Source: Chrysomallon squamiferum | Lineage: Eukaryota; Mollusca; Gastropoda; Neomphalida; Peltospiridae | Reading direction: 5' to 3' | DNA: 64,000 bases | Assembly (NCBI GenBank): GCA_012295275.1 | Contig: CM022670.1 | Coordinates: 34,202,301-34,266,300 of the forward strand | Shown here: in pieces, positions 27,835 to 42,200 of the stretch | Numbering within the stretch: the first letter of the stretch is position 1 | How the letters are laid out: each line of letters starts with the position of its first letter | Made by a program: the position numbers and the translations under genes | The notes under the pieces: generated by a model | Seen by the model: the letters and a program-made list of their open reading frames with translations, nothing else | Database searches by the model: none | Told to the model about the DNA's origin: nothing

Positions 27835-28800
27835 ATATTGTAAGAGATTTTGTTTTTGCATATAAATACTTTTTTTCTCTGTAATAGAACTGTTAGAAAT
27901 GTTAAAAAATATTTTTATTTCATTGTTATTGTGATACTTATCTTTAAAAATCTGATTAATAGATTTAGTCACCTTTTTTCCAAATTTTTATTTTCTTAAA
28001 ACATTTGCTATGTAGGTTACTTTCTACTTTACTTTGTTTTTCCCTTTGAACTTTTAGTTTATAGCAAAATAATTTGTTACCTTTCTGTTTTTATTCATTT
28101 ATATAGTTATGCATTTATTTCTTAGACGTTTTTCTTATATTAATAGTTTCACAAAAGAGCCAAGCATTGCTTCCAGAATAATAATGTATATACAGTTTAT
28201 TATTAAATCTTTACAAAAGATTGTTGTTTCAAATAACAGATTAAATGTTATTGTTATAAACATTTAAGTTTATTAATTTGTACTTAAGCTAACATACTTT
28301 TGAAGTTCCCTTCCTTTTAATATCTTGCACAAAATATTTTATTAGAATGTTTATTAAAAAAACCAATGGAATGTTTACTTTTCATGCAGTGGTGTTCTTG
28401 AGCATGAAAGCAAACAAAATTATCAAAACAATGGGCTGTTAAATAGATATTTATATATATGAAGTTCTTGTTTCATCCCTTGATCAAAACAATTACTCAT
28501 TAACCTGTGATATCTTCCAGTGAATCATTGCATTACCATGTCATACCAATCTTATTTTTAAGTGTATGAGTTAGTGTTTCTATTCAGATTAATAAAATAA
28601 AAAAATTATTCTATTTAAATTTTTCCGAGTTCTTAGGATATGATAGATATGCACAAGTTATTAATAAATGGATGTAGTTTATTTTAAGTCAGTTTAACAT
28701 TTCAATTTTGTTGTCTTTCATCGAACTTTTCAACTAGAATATCACTCTTAATTTCTAGTACTGTATTTAAGTCAGATGTTAAAAATAAAGTGTCTGTGAA
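27835..28800 (+). other. Probable SYCP2 3' UTR with poly(A) signals
   Basis: No coding capacity follows the TGA at 27832. AATAAA hexamers occur at 28591-28596 and 28784-28789; the second is followed by a T/G-rich stretch (TGTCTGTGAAAGTTTGTTTCC), as expected for a cleavage site. The true end was not determined. Confidence 0.4.
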
Positions 28801-28899
28801 AGTTTGTTTCCTTTTTTGTTTGATTCACAGACATTTTCAATCAGTCAAACCTCTTACTGCTGCTACTGGTCGATTTCTGTTTTGTAACATATTCACAAC

Positions 28900-30709
28900 A
28901 GAGTACAATTTCAAGAGCAACATGTTTATTGTGATTTTGATTCCCTTGAATATATATTAAATAATTAAAAATTATTTACATAAATCTATTTAATACAAAG
29001 TATATACACTGGACATAATCTTAATAATATCTTATATATAAAAGAAAAAGTTTTCCAAACAATATAACATCTATAAATATATCACAACACTGCTAACCAT
29101 TTAACACTGCTTTTAACATTAATTTATTGTCAGCTGCAAATAAAAAAACGTTTTAAACTGTATCGAGATGTGCATCAGTTATATGGATTATTAATATGGC
29201 ATCACACCACTCTTTTGAAAAAAAATGTTAATTTCCCTCTAGTTTAATGGTTAACTGGTCCTGAAACTATTTGTAATTATTACTTTGTAGCATATGATGT
29301 CATAACACACTCTACTAATGATATTTGAAATCTTATAATTGTAGCTACAGCGTATTTATGTAACATGCCACGTTCCAGTTTCTGTATTCATGGCTGCAAT
29401 CTGCCAAATGACTGATATAAATTTAAAAATATGTCCAATGGTTTATAGAATATTTAAAATAATTAGTTTTTGTTTTCAAATGTTAATTTCCTGATTTAAG
29501 TTACCACTAAAATTACATTTTAAATCTATTTTTTTTAAATATTTACACTGAAGGCATTTAAAAACATAGTATTAGTGTAATTTGAAAAAAGAAAAGAAAA
29601 TTACATTTATTTTCTTTAGAATATATGTTATAACATAAAAATACAAATATGAAGGCATTGTTAATTTATAAAATCTAATTAGCTAAAATATGTAAATGTG
29701 TTGTATCTCACTAGTTCATGATACCTGAAGACTGAAGTATCACACTGAATGTGTAACAAGTCTGCAAAATAATGTTGCACACTACTGCAACTTTCTTCAT
29801 ACAGCACTGGTAAATATAGTTTTAATTTCATACACTGATCACAATATAATCAAAAACAAAATCAAGAGCACATAATTCAAATTCTGAACCAGTAATAGAA
29901 GCATATGAAATTAACATTCAGTGATATTTTTAAAGACAACATTTGAGTACTAATATCTTTAATGATGAACATTTATAACTGTTAAAAACAAACTCATCAG
30001 TAATAACCAAAATATTTCAATACTGAATTAAATATTAACTGAAAATGATCTGTTCTAAAAATAACCTAAGATTACATTAAAATTATCTGTTATTAAATCA
30101 CACAAAATTAGTTACCTAAAAAAAGAAAAATATTAGTAATAGAAATAAAAGAAAAATATAAATAAAACAATAATGATAATCACTATTTAAGTTTAATGAA
30201 ACAGACCAAATTATTAGTACTATGTAATATGCACTGCATTCCGTAGTTAACTGTAGATTAATGTAAATGACTATTTCATATTATTTTCTTTTAACTGTAA
30301 AAACCTTTCTTGAATAGAGTACTTTACAACTAAGAAATATCTTGGTAATTAAGAAATATTAAAACACAATGTACACATGTACAAAAACGATGATTTTTAT
30401 TGCATCATACACACTAATTACAAGCTGGAAAAGCTCTCACCTGAATGAAATACGAATTACATTATAAACCTTGATACCTGGGATGTGACAATTAAAAATG
30501 AAAACTTATTATCACAAATAGTGTATTCTATAAAGCAGTCTTAACACTGAAACACTGAACTTGAGTTGAGTTCTTGCATCACACCATATGTTATTTCTGT
30601 TAAGGCCAAAGTGGACAAAAGACAAATGTATTGCACATTTAATTACAATTTTAAAGTCCAAATATGGCCAAGCAATAAATATATACATTTTTTTAAACTA
30701 TGCAAGAAT
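28900..30709 (-). other. Probable RB1CC1 3' UTR (minus strand)
   Basis: Unspliced AT-rich sequence below the RB1CC1 stop codon without an open frame of note. On the minus strand AATAAA hexamers lie at 30396-30401 and 28924-28929. The gap to the end of the convergent SYCP2 transcript is small, so the two transcripts may end tail to tail or overlap. Confidence 0.4.
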
Positions 30710-31734
30710 TTAGGATGCTGAACTTGCTTCCTGACTTGCAGTTTCTCTTCTTGCTTGTTCCCGAACCCATGGTTTTGCTTTCACACGATAGAATTTGGTA
30801 CCTACAGGAACTTTGAATCGATTTTGAGGCTGAAGAAAAGTCAAAAATAAAATCATTTTTAATTACAACATATATAAGGATTTTCAAGTTAACAAAGCCA
30901 TAAAAATTGTTTTCATATTCTTTTTATTATTATTATTAATTTATTAATTTATTATTTTTTTCTTTAGAATCGGTGTACAATTAAAACATGAAAAAAAAAA
31001 AATAATAGAAAATTTTATTTGACAACATTAACTTTTTAAATAACAGATACATACACACACACATATATACTAGTACCTTTTTTGCTTGGCAATATTCTTT
31101 GTCTACTATTTCAGCTAGCACCCATGATTTGCGACTTTCACCTTGAGCTGAAATAGTATTTGGAAACAACATTCTTTATTAATTACCATCATAATTTCAA
31201 TTTTAATTTCACAGAGATTATTTTTTGTGAATTCTTTAACAATAAACTTTCCTTTTATCCACCCATTTATAAAATTATTTTCTTCATTGAAAAAAAACTA
31301 CTCCAATTAATTTAATTATATTTAATAACAATATATACAACAATAAAGAATTAACATTATAAAAAGAAAAGAAAAAATGAAAATCTTAAATTAATTAAAA
31401 AAAAAAACTTCTATCTTGATACATAGCAATACAGCCTATACACGTTTGACAGATCAATTTCAAAGAACTGACTTGTCATTTAAATTTGAAAATCAACAGC
31501 TTTTAATGCTATCTGAAATTATCAATTAAACTGTGATTTTAATTTTGAAATTAAAGATTTATAGCCTAAATGAAAACAAATTTGAATTTTATTTTACAAT
31601 AATGACCTGTTTTTAGTCCAAGAAGTTCCAGACATTCTGTGTGAAGAAAATGAAGTGTTGTTCCAATGGTGAACACAACATACTGGTCATGTCGTTCATC
31701 CAAACACAGGAGCACCAAGTCTCCAACACTGCAG
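30710..31734 (-). other. RB1CC1: RB1CC1 C-terminal Claw domain (exons 23-25)
   Basis: About the last 105 residues. The sequence runs SVGDLVLLCLDERHDQYVVF, then TLHFLHTECLELLGLK, then SRKSWVLAEIVDKEYCQAKK, then QNRFKVPVGTKFYRVKAKPW. This matches the human FIP200 Claw almost word for word; the Claw binds FIR motifs of cargo receptors such as p62 and CCPG1. Compared with human there is a short extra alanine/serine-rich tail (REQARRETASQEASSAS) after the conserved tryptophan. The exon phases join cleanly. Confidence 0.95.
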
Positions 31735-33812
31735 CTAAAGAGGAAAATAAAACTTGTACAGACTCATTTACTCACTTTTATTTATTTATTTATTTATTTA
31801 TATATTTATTTATTTAACTTTTTTATTTAATAATTTGTTTTAGTTTTATTTTTATTTATTTTATTTTATTTTATTTTATTTTATTTATTTTATTTTATTT
31901 TATTTTATTTTATTTTATTTTATTTTATTTATTTACTTATTTATTTATTTATTTAATTATTTATGAACCACCAAACCCACTAACATTATTTTTTTTATTT
32001 TATTTAAAAGTTAATAAATACTAATCAAACAAACCTTGTGATAGAGACTTTGTCTTGGGCTATAGCTCGAGTGCTGGCTGACATTGATAGTGCCATCTGA
32101 AATACACAAAAATAAACATTACCTAAAATTTAATTCAAATTATATGCCATTTAAAAGATTTACAATATGCTCAAATTTCAATGCCATTTTTTTATTATTA
32201 TTATTTACAATCTATTTGTATGTTTGAAACAATTTCCTATATTATAACAAAAACAAACATACAGAAATGAAAATTAATGAAATAGCCTAACGAAAAAAAA
32301 AATACTGCAGCATGTTTAAGAGTCATTTATAAAGTTCCTACCACTTTGCTTTGAAGATTTGTAATTTCTTCTTCTTTTGCCTTGATTACCTATTAAAAAC
32401 AATGATTATGTTGTATTTTAGCAGCAAGAAATCAAAGACAAGGCCTGTAACAGAATGCTTATAAATTTATTTATCTACTAAATATTTTCACAACATATAA
32501 ACTTTGGAAAAAACAACAACAAAAAAATATTTAAGATACTGCAGATCACACTGCTAAAGCATACACTTTTCATCTTGCATATATTATTAAGTATCAAAGA
32601 GGATAACATTCTTATGTAAATTATCTGTAGTGTCAGTGACAGAAAAACAGATCTGCAGATTCTGTCTACATATCATTCACTTAACTGTGTGCTGAAATAA
32701 TGAATTATAATTATAAAATACAAAAGTCAACATTTTTTGCAACAAACAGCAATGTTTAAAATTAAAGTAATTAAATACTTACTGTTTCTAATTCATATAT
32801 TTTATCAAAGGATTGAACATCTGTAACTGCTGCCCTGTAAAGAAATATTAGAAACAATATGTAAGATTACTTTATTCCACAGCGAAGGACATAGAACGAG
32901 AACACTTTTAAATTTTTTAATGTACACTGAGGCGGTTTTATTACAATTAGAATGAAAGTTTAATGAAATTCCACAACAACAATAACAAATAAATAAATAA
33001 AAAATAAAAATATTAAAAACAAATGAAAATTAAAGAAAAAAACATATCAGTAATTATTTGTCATGCAAACAGCATTAGTAATTTTGTAAATATTAAACCA
33101 TCTGCATAATATCAGCTATAATGTTATTAGAGAGTGTGTCAGATATCACTCTTCTACAAAATTAACAGTAATCTTACTGATTCTTATTTAAAACAAACAC
33201 TGACCCTTCTCTGTGTGCTGCTGGTGCAACTGAGCTTGTCAGTAACTGGCTCTGATAAACATTTAACTGCCCTTTCAGTGTTTCAACCTCCTTTTTGAGA
33301 TCAGTTTCTTTTCAAGCTGAATAGATCAAAACCAGTGTTAGTTACCACACATTTGTGTTGTGTTATTTCATCATTTCAAATGGCATGATGAACACAATTT
33401 ATGTTATAAATATATTTCAAATATAAAATGGGACTCAAACAAAAAAGCTACACAATTCACTTGGTAAAACTATCTTTGAGAAAAACTGATTAAAAACATT
33501 TCTTATTTGTCAAATTATATAATCTGAAAACAGCTCTGATAAAAACCCCAAAAAACAATTATGATATGTATTTTTTAATAAAGGTTATATTAGAAACCTT
33601 GAACTCTGTTCAGATTCAGCTGACTCTTCTGCAGTTTCTTCTGCCCCTGTCCTTTCAGATGTCTTCTCCAAGTGAGCTGTTTGATGTAAAACACAACAAA
33701 AATTAATTAGTTTTATTGCTTTTGTTTTGGGAATTTTGTTTATCTACAGGGATACGTTTTCTAGCTGAAATTGTATTACAGAAGTATGACAATATGATTT
33801 AATATGGTGGTT

Positions 33813-33847
<35 letters not shown>

Positions 33848-36800
33848 TATACTGAGTGATTAGTATATTCTTGCACTTATTCTTAAACCATAAAAGTAAT
33901 CATGAACTTTAAGGAAAGTCCTTCCATTCAACAATTTATTTTTGTTCTTTAAAATTTGAATTCAATATGTACATACATATGTACATACATTCTTTCTTTC
34001 TTTCTTTTTTCTTTTTTTTTTTTTTTTTAACAAACAAGTAAAAATAACTTAACACATACAGATGCTTTGCTCTGTTTTAATATTACCTTTCTGCTGTTCA
34101 AGTTGGCTCTGAAGTTCTGCTTCTCGCTTTCTCAACTCTACGATGATCTTGTCTTTCTCCTGACTCACTTTGTTAACAGCCTCGTTAAACTGAACCTGTG
34201 ATAAACAGCTGTATTAGTGCACTACACTGACACTTTCAGATTTGTATTCCTAAACATCTCAAGTGAAATTTCAGCTGAATACTTAGCTTAAGTGACAGAC
34301 TATCATTATTTCAACATTAACTGTTAACATTTCAAAAATGTGTATGTGACTTAAGTGAGAGGATTATAGGGAAACAATTATTATATCAACATTAATTATT
34401 AACATATCAAAAGTGTATACTTAAGCCTCTGGCTTTAAAAAGCAGTCATTATTTTAACATTAACTATTAACATTTGAAATCTGTGTGAAGAATTTTATTT
34501 ACTCAGGTGTGTTTAGTAACATTCAGTGTTTCTGTGAACAGAGGTTTACCTGTCTGTCAGCAGTTATGCTGGTTTTAACAATGCTGATGGTGTCATCCTT
34601 TTCACGATGCAGCCGCATGGTGAGATTTTCAATCTGTCTCTCATGTTGTTGTTCATGTTCCTTTAAAGCCTGCACAAGCAGAACACAATCTCATTCATTT
34701 TTATAAAAAGAATAAAACATGCTCTAGTTAAGTCACTTAAGGTTGACAAGCACAGAAACAGTCCTCAGATATTTTTTATTCTATGTTATTTGGGACATAT
34801 TTAAATACTATAGATAGATTTATTTCTGTTTATTCTGACAAAAAGAAAAATATACAGAAAATTACAGCCTGTTTATTCAAGCAAAATATAAAAATTACTC
34901 ACATTCGATTTACTCAGAAAAAAAAGAAAAAAAGTAGAAAATTACTCACAGTCTTGATCTGCTCAAGTGTTTCTGCTCTCAGTTTCTGTTCCACGTCTTT
35001 AAGAAGTGCTTTGTGCTCACTGAGAGTCAGCACTTCAACCATGTCAGTCTGTGTCTGACTGGTGGATGCTACAGGTCTTCCCTGCTCCTTTACCTGGCTC
35101 AGCAACTCCTCCTTCTCAGAATCAAACTTCTGCTGAGCTTGAAGAGCCTGGGATTCGTATTCTTTCTTCAGAGTTTCTTCAAGGTCTTTTAGTTCGCACT
35201 CCTTTTCAGTTTTCAGTTTATCAAACAACTCATCGATGGTGATCCTGTGTGCTTTTTCTAGCTCTGCCCTCAAGCCAGCTAGAGCTGCTTCTTTTTCTTC
35301 TGTCAAAGTATTCTGAAGTTTCTCACATTCTTCTCTCAGTTTTTCTTCAAATTCTGATTTATTCTTTTCACACTGCTCTTCATTTTTCCTCTGGAATTTG
35401 TCTTCCATTTCTGAAATCAATTTTGTTTCTTTTTCTTTGAACTCTTCCTGCAAAATCTGTTTTATCTCTTCCTTCTGTTCTAGAAACTTGCGGGTCAGAG
35501 ATTCGTTCATCTCCTCTTTCTCTGAAATGAGTTGCTTGATTTTTTCTTGAGCCTGTGACAACTTTTCTTCAGCTTGCTTGACCTCCTGTTCATACTGCTC
35601 CAACTGAGACTTGTACTCAGACCGCAGTTTGTCCATTTCCACTTCCAAACCCAGTGTGTGTTCTCGAATCAGCTGCTCCTTCTGCACACTGAAAGAAGAT
35701 TCCAGCTCTTCACATTTTTTTTGCATTTCTGTCTTTGTCAACTCTAAACTGTTGTGAGCTTCATCCAGTTCTTTCTGAATGTTAGACAGCTGACAGTTCA
35801 AATCTTTAATTTTGTCACCTTTGTTTTCAACATCACTGTTAAGCTTTGAAATTTCTTTTTCATTATCTGTTTTCAGCTTACATATACTCTCATTGTTTGT
35901 TGAAAGTAAATGTTCATGGAATCTGGTTGTGGCTGTTATGATGTCATTATGAGCTGCATTCAGACAGTCAAAGAACATTTTGCGTTCCTCACTGACAGAT
36001 TCCTTCAGTGAAGTCAAACTGCCATGCAGTAGTGGCAGATCTTGTTCAAGCTTCTGCCAAAGACTTTTCATGTGCACTCTAGTTGTGGACAGTTTCTGCT
36101 GACTTTCAGCCAGTTCTTGTTCCAGTCTTAAAATAGTGTTGGTCTTGGCTAAGAGCTGTTCGCTCACTGAAGGCTTGTCCTTCTCACTATGCTTGTTGGG
36201 AGGAGACTCGGTCATTGATGAAGGTAATGACTCATCAAAGTAGAAATCTGCTGTCTGAAATTCTTGAGAAGTTTCCATATCAGGTGAGGTGTCCGAGGTC
36301 AGATGACTTTTCTTGTGATATCTCTTAGACACTGAACTGTCCTGACTCCTGTCTCCTGCTGCTAGATCACTTTCCACAGACTTTGCTGGCTCTCCTGATG
36401 ACTGAAGAGCATCTGAGTGATCTGATGCTTTGGCTGTTATCTGACTCTGTGATGACTGCCCGTCTTTCTTTTCTGCTTTTGGAACGTCAACCTTCCCTTC
36501 ACCGACAACAGTGCTGGTTTTAATGGCATTTTTCTCTTCTTCGCTTTTAGCATGGACTTCAGTGCTCATTTCTTGAGTAAGAGTTTCTGAAAGACTTTGG
36601 GGTATGGGGAAATTGGTTTTCTCAGATGTCACTATGACCTGCGGTTTTATTGTGATGTCTGTGTTAGGACTGCATGCTGCCATTTCTTCAACGAGAGACA
36701 CGTTACCATTATCAACGTGCACAAACTGATTGTCACAGTCACTCTGTATGATGTCAATCTCTGACGTAGCTGCTGACGATGCAGCTGTCAGAGGACGACT

Positions 36801-37745
36801 GCTAATCTTGGCATCACAGTGAACAGTACTGTCGCTGATGGATGCCACTACTGTTTGAAGCATCAGGTGTTCTGGTACAGGCTCAGCTTCAGGAACTCTG
36901 TAAAAAAAAGTAATAATAATAATAATAATAAAAACAAAATTATTAATTTTTCAAATATAAAATTAAAAATACAGATAGAAAATAAATGTACAACACACCC
37001 AATCAATGAATTGGTTTCTTTTAGTTTGCTGACTGAAGTATATTTCTTAATTATGATTGTGAAACATCAGGTAGAAAGATATTCATTACTAATAAAAGTA
37101 ATATCAATATTTTGTGTCTAAAAGTTAACAATGGCTAACGAAAGTTATGTCATTTTCTCTCACTTATCTAACTTTCATCTAACAGCTAACCAACAATAAA
37201 ATCACATAATTTAAATATTAATGCACACTCAAAGTTTTGTTTTGCGTCAGTAAATGACTTAAGACTTCAGAAATAAAATAGGAGACTTAATAAAACATTA
37301 AATTCACAATTTGAGCTTCACAATCATGTTAAGATTAATTTTTAAACAATTAAACCAATGTAATACAAGCTTATACACTGAAATTAATTAATTATTAAAT
37401 AAAACATTAAATTCACTGTTAAAGAGTCACAATAATGTTAAGATTAATTTTAAAATAAGTAGACCACTGTAATAAAACGTTATAATAACTCATTATCAAA
37501 TAAATACTGAACTGCATTGTATGAAAATTTAGTAAATTACAAGTATACATCTTCGCATGTGAAGTGGATGTTAAAGAAATGTTTAAGAAACCAAATATGT
37601 GATTAGATGCTGTACCTGAATAACGTGGAAAGCTCTGGAACAGCATTTTTCAACCACTGAATGTCTTCAACTGTGATTTCTGGCAGATACTGATCAAAAT
37701 CTGCTGGTGGCTCAGTCTGAATATGAGTGGGAAAAACAAATTTTA

Positions 37746-37776
<31 letters not shown>

Positions 37777-39153
37777 TTTTTCAACTGAAAACAGCTATTA
37801 TGATATTAAGTTCTAAATGGAGGAAGAAATGTTGAAAATGTTTTAAAATATTTTTAATATTATAAAACCAGTTTTGTTATTAATCATTGTAATAGAATAC
37901 TGATGGCCAAGAATAAACTGGCACTTTCAAATGTCAGCCATTGTAATATATAGATAGAATAGTGCAGTGCTGCTTGCTTGCTGGTAAAAGATTTTGATGA
38001 AGAATGATAAGAAGGTTTGGTGACATTTTCAAAGTAATTCAAGAACCTAAAGGAGTTAGTCTGTTAAAACCAAAGCAAACCAAAGCAAATTAAATCAAGG
38101 GCTTACTAAATTCAACTTTACAACACACTTTCTATGCCACAAAATATGACATCATGATTTTGTAATAATGTAACATTGATACTAAAATTTCTTATATTTT
38201 CAATTAAAAGAAACTTTATTTTTATTACTAACTGCAAAAAAGGGTGGTGTGTCTTCAAATCCATGGAACAATGACTGAAGAAAATGTTTCCCTGAAACGA
38301 AAATTGACATAATTTTATTTACATGTAAAATATGATATAGTAAGAGAAAATGATAACAGTTTATACAATTATTCTTAGAACAAATGTAGAAAATTATAAC
38401 AAATATGATATACAAATTTAAATTTTCCAGAAATGTCATTTTACTGTATAAGTAATAAAGAAGTGCATTATCAAAGATGATTTTCCAGATGTGTTTATTT
38501 TCAAGAGTTGAAAGTCACAGCTAAAATTGAGAAATGATGCAACTAACCTATCTCAATTACAAAAGCTTGTCTTCTCTTGGTTTCTTTGTTGTGAAGCAGA
38601 CTGGATTCTTTTGCCAAAGCAGTTGCCCACTATAATTTAATAATGATAAATTAGAAAATAAAAAAGCCACTAACAATTGTGAAATAAGAAGAAATAAATT
38701 AATAATTTCCCAAAATAATGAAAATTAAAACAGAAAAGCAAGGTTAAGATGGGTGTTTGCCTTCTTTTTTTTATTTCTTTTTTTTAATTAACTTAATTAT
38801 TTTTTAATTTCTTTCGGTTTGTTGGGTTTTTCTGTTCTTTGTATTCATGATAAAATGATTTAGTAGGGATAAAAAGAAATAAGATAAAAAGCATCTTTAT
38901 ACTATTAAAAACTGGGAACAGAAATACCTCAACAAATATTTCACAAAAACATTATCTTTCTGTTATTAGTAATAAACAGGCCTCCACAAATTCAAATACT
39001 GTACTTGAAGCAAAACTGTATGTTTATTTTTGAGTGCATAAAAAAGCAGCACTGTTAGGACAGATTATTCAACTGAAAATGGGTTAATATTCAAAAGAAT
39101 TTAGCTTAACCAATGCAGAAATAAAAATAGTGTTCTTGCAGTCTGTACAGTTT

Positions 39154-39211
<58 letters not shown>

Positions 39212-42200
39212 TACAATATGTCCTGAAGCACACATTATTATTTGTATATTTAATTAACCTAGAATTTTACCTTTGTAACAAATAATTTTAATTCTTTATT
39301 ACTATTTATATAAAAAATATTACCTTCAAAAACTGGGCTGAGAATTTTCTTCTTCTAACAACTTCGACAATAAGTTCTGCATAGATGTTTGGTGCATCCT
39401 GGATCTGTCGCAGAATGTCCAGCCTTTTGTGCAGTCTCTTCAGATTGTCGTGATAGATCATTAGTTTCCCATCAATATCACAGATTTTCTTCTCAACAAA
39501 CATAACCCACCTAAAGGAAAACAGCCACTGAATTATCACAAAAAAGAAGGAAGTGGGGATATTAATTTTGTATTTTCCACAACGAAATGCATTATGTTCT
39601 AGACAAACAAAAATATTGCAGTTCTGAGTTGAAATTTGTAGCACAAAATGGATGAGATGAGAGATCAAATAAATTAAGAGCAAATAGTATTTTATCAATG
39701 ATTCGGGTTTTCAAAAATACATCTTAACATCAAACATTCATGGAAAGAAGAAAGGATTGAAAATACATCAGAGTGCCTTGATGCTAATTTAAATTACTGA
39801 ATGTCTTACTGGACAATTTTGATTAAATAAAAAAATAATATCTTTCTTAAAAAAGTCTTTACAGTAATTTCAATACCGGAGTCGTGTGTGCAGATTCACA
39901 GACAATTCCTCCTTGGCCATGCGACACTTCTTCTTGATTTCTCTCAGTTTCTTGTGGTTGTTCAACATCACTTGCAGCTGTTTCTTGTGGCTATCACAGA
40001 GATCAGGCAGAATAGATTTGTCTCGCAAGTTGCTAAGTCGACTTTGGTTCTGGATAAAACCCTGAAAAAAACATACAAAAGAAATAAAAAGTTAGGCATC
40101 TTTTCTGACAAAATTTCTTAGAATCAACTTGCACATTTATATGCTATACAATGCCCCTAAAACCAACATTGTCAGTTATAATGATGATGTATGTATCAAT
40201 ATAACACAAAAATCGTCTTTTATTTCATAATTTTATCCATTAAGACAGCTGAAGAGCTAATTTCTCACTTCTAAATTATTTTTCACCTAACAAACTACAT
40301 CTATTAGTTTCAAAAATTTAACTGAATCTAAAAAAAATGTTAAAGTTTGTAAATATAAAAATATGTTAAATTTTGTACCGTAGCCATTTCAATTTGTTCT
40401 TTGACAATTTTTTTGGCTCCGCTCATGAACTGGTCAAGACCATACAACCTGTCTTCAAGACCCTTGACCTCTTTCATGCTTGGATTGTTGACAGCTTCCA
40501 CAGTCTGTTGAACCTCAGTTTTCAATGTTTCAAGTACTTTATCATCAAACTATTTACAACAACAAAAGTTTTAAAGTTAAATATAAAAAAAGACTGTTAC
40601 AAATAAAGCATTCATAATTAAAAAAAAAAATTGACGTTTTATTATAAATATCATATAAAAATTCCCCAATTGAAATATTTCTACAAATTCACATCTTTAT
40701 TATATTTCAAATTGTATTTTCACATATATTATATTATACAGTCATCTGGTATTTAATTAATCATGTAATTTCAGAAATATTTACTTAATGTTCCAAAGAC
40801 CACTGTTTTGCTTTGTACTGTATTATTATTTTTGTTACATTAATTCAACATACTATGCTATATTAAATACTGTATTACAACAGTTACATCAGTTTGTTTT
40901 TAAATTAATTAATAATAAAGGTAGACGTAATAGTAGCAGTAATAATAATAATAGCTGTACATATAATAGCAGTAGCAATAGTAGTATTAGTAGTAGTAGC
41001 AGAAATAGTAGTGGTTATTGTAGCAGTAGTACTAGCAGTAGTAATAAAAAAAATTACATTATAATTATAATAATTAAAAGTATAATAAAAAATAATTGTA
41101 ACAATTATAATAATAGAACTGTAATGAAAAAAATACAAGTACAATAATAATTATAATAATAATAATAATAATAACCAAATGAAGCATACTCTTTGAAATA
41201 CTTATAATATCACTATTAATATTAAAAATATAAACTATTAATAAGAATATAAACTGTTATTAAGAATATAAACTATTATTAACAAAATAAACTATTATTA
41301 AGAATATACACTATTATTAAAAAAATAAACTATTAATAAGAATATACACTACTATTAACAAAATAAACTATTATTAAGACTATAAACTGTTATTAAGAAT
41401 ATAAACTATTATTAAGAATATAAACTATTATTAACAAAATAAACTATTATTAACAAAATAAACTATTATTAAGAATATACACTACTATTAACAAAATAAA
41501 CTATTAATAAGAATATACACTACTATTAACAAAATAAACTATTATTACAAATATACACTATTATTAAGAAAACAAACCACTGTTAAGAATATACACTATT
41601 ATTAAGAAAACAAACCACTGTTAAGAATATACACTATTATTAAGAAAAGAAACCACTGTTAAGACTATCTACCTGTTCTGTAGCTCGCACACACTGCTCC
41701 ACCATCTCACCGAGGCTGTGGTGAGGATCCTGTGAACTGATCCACTCAAACAGACTTGTCATCTGACTGCTTCCATCTGACACCAGGTCAGCTTCTGTGC
41801 CTCCAGTGGCTGCTATCGGAACAGAGGGTATGTGACTAGAAGGATCCTTCAAGCAGTCTAACAATGGGATCTTGGACAGTAGAACTAGTGATTCACTTAT
41901 GCTGTGAAAAATATAAATAAATAAACTTTTAAAATTCTTAATATATATATATATATATATAAAATTTTGATAAAGTATATAGACAGACAGATAGATAAAC
42001 AAAGAGAGAGAGAGAGAGACAAGCAGAAGCAGATAGGTTGATAGATACAGACAGATACACAGATAGATACATATACAGATACAGACAGAGACATAGACAT
42101 AGACATAGACATAGATATAGATAAAGATAGACACAAAATCAGATACAGATATATATATATATAGATACACATATAGATAGATAATTTGATTAAATTATTT

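Noticed and set aside
41640-42172. Isoleucine/tyrosine-rich frame upstream of an RB1CC1-like segment
   Set aside because: The C-terminal part is genuine RB1CC1 exon 8; the N-terminal part is intronic (GATA)n-type repeat read through the acceptor.
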